64,000 bases of DNA from Propionivibrio soli. Lineage in GTDB: Bacteria; Pseudomonadota; Gammaproteobacteria; Burkholderiales; Rhodocyclaceae. A program made the position numbers and the translations under genes. Shown in pieces: positions 63,418 through 64,000 of the stretch (its first letter is position 1; every line of letters starts with the position of its first letter). The notes under the pieces were generated by a model that was not told where the DNA came from, did not search any database, and saw nothing but the letters and a program-made list of their open reading frames with translations. Location: contig NZ_JANZKY010000005.1 of assembly GCF_025770765.1 (NCBI RefSeq), positions 186,001-250,000 on the forward strand, written 5' to 3'.

Positions 63418-64000
63418 TGCAACAGATTTCCCCGGCACAGAAGCAGATCATTCAGACCGCGATCGTGGCCTTGCTGCTGATCGGCTGCATCGCCGTGCTG
63501 CTGCCGTTCACCGGCACGTTGCTTTTTGCGGGCGTCATCTGCATCACGACCGCGCCACTACGCAACCGCTTGCTGGCACTCACGCGCGGACGAAGTTCAC
63601 TGACCGCGACACTCATGTGCCTGATTCTGACGATCGTCATGGTCCTGCCGATGGCGCTGCTATCCGGTTCGCTCGCCGACGGTGTCGAAATGGTCATTGG
63701 TTACTTCAGGCCGATCCTCGAAGGTGGAATTCCGACGGAAGCACCTGCGTGGGTCGCCGACCTGCCGGTTGTCGGCCCTCACCTCGGAAGCTATTGGCAC
63801 AACCTCGTCGCCAGCCGAGAGGAAATGAACGAACTACTACGCCAACTGATCGCCCCGACGCGGCGTATGGCCTTGGCGGCGGTGGCCCTGTTCGCGCAAG
63901 GTCTGTTGCAGTCGCTGCTGGTTATCTTCTTCGTCTTCTTCATCTTTCGCGACGCAGAACACTATGCGGAAGCATTGCGCAACGGCGGCCGCAAGCTGGC
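63417..64000 (+). CDS. AI-2E family transporter (PerM-like), partial
   Basis: The first 194 codons of a membrane protein that runs off the window. It starts [20 protein letters not shown], has helices around 13-55 and 62-85, an extracytoplasmic stretch (EAPAWVADLPVVGPHLGSYW) and the later LLQSLLVIFFVFFIFRDAEH. These are typical of the AI-2E exporter/PerM permease family. The ATG overlaps the ruvA stop (TAATG), so translation is probably coupled. Substrate unknown. Confidence 0.85.
   Translation, partial: MQQISPAQKQIIQTAIVALLLIGCIAVLLPFTGTLLFAGVICITTAPLRNRLLALTRGRSSLTATLMCLILTIVMVLPMALLSGSLADGVEMVIGYFRPILEGGIPTEAPAWVADLPVVGPHLGSYWHNLVASREEMNELLRQLIAPTRRMALAAVALFAQGLLQSLLVIFFVFFIFRDAEHYAEALRNGGRKL

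Noticed and set aside
1-64000. CRISPR array, insertion sequence, toxin-antitoxin or defence island
   Set aside because: No regularly spaced repeats, transposase or nuclease/antitoxin pairs were found in the coding content.

Overview
The window is about 64 kb of a GC-rich chromosome that looks betaproteobacterial, most likely Rhodocyclales or a close relative. The evidence is gene content and order: xerC-DUF484-dapF-lpxL beside hslVU, a second lpxL next to metK, metK/ahcY/metF with an SAH riboswitch, yebC and ruvCA, and a DctBD-controlled TRAP locus. This is inference from synteny and protein style; genus cannot be given. Nearly all the sequence is coding. I see no rRNA, tRNA, CRISPR array, insertion sequence or prophage.

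Layout: (1) 1-8.1 kb: an MFS transporter and a hydrolase, then hslU and hslV separated by an oppositely oriented HDOD signalling pair, a double-STAS protein, a Fur/Zur-type regulator and msrB. (2) 8.1-12.1 kb: xerC, DUF484, dapF, a GNAT acetyltransferase and a first lipid A acyltransferase. (3) 12.1-29.4 kb: a surface-polysaccharide block with a GT39 membrane transferase, a WapO-like carbamoyltransferase, five glycosyltransferases, an O-acetyltransferase, an O-antigen ligase, a kinase-fold protein, msbA, UDP-glucose dehydrogenase, a UDP-glucuronate epimerase, a polyprenyl-phosphate sugar synthase and a frameshifted TVP38/DedA-like gene. (4) 29.5-32.5 kb: a cytochrome bd operon cydP-cydA-cydB-cydX, including two small subunit genes that are easy to miss. 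(5) 32.9-38.5 kb: a CoA-binding protein and the LPS-core operon lpxL-waaG-waaP-kinase-double kinase. (6) 38.6-44.6 kb: the methionine/SAM cycle (metK, ahcY, metF) with an HD-GYP gene; metK has an attenuator-like leader and ahcY an SAH riboswitch. (7) 44.8-52.4 kb: a NarL-type two-component system with a periplasmic binding protein, a LysE exporter, a HerA-like ATPase and yebC. (8) 52.7-61.9 kb: a FecR/DUF6600 secreted protein and a DctB/DctD system facing a TAXI-type TRAP transporter with a candidate sigma-54 promoter. (9) 62.2-64.0 kb: ruvC, ruvA and the start of an AI-2E/PerM family gene that runs off the window.

How the genes work together: regions 2, 3 and 5 jointly supply lipid A acylation, core glycosylation, core phosphorylation and carbamoylation, lipid A-core export (MsbA) and O-antigen ligation. 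The gene set resembles the Pseudomonas aeruginosa core-oligosaccharide locus. Within it, Ugd, the epimerase, the GT2 synthase and the GT39 transferase make a plausible complete route for placing a uronic acid, probably galacturonate, on LPS. Region 6 is a regulon of SAM synthesis and SAH removal with two separate RNA-level control elements. Region 8 is a self-contained import locus: sensor, regulator, candidate promoter, binding protein and permease.
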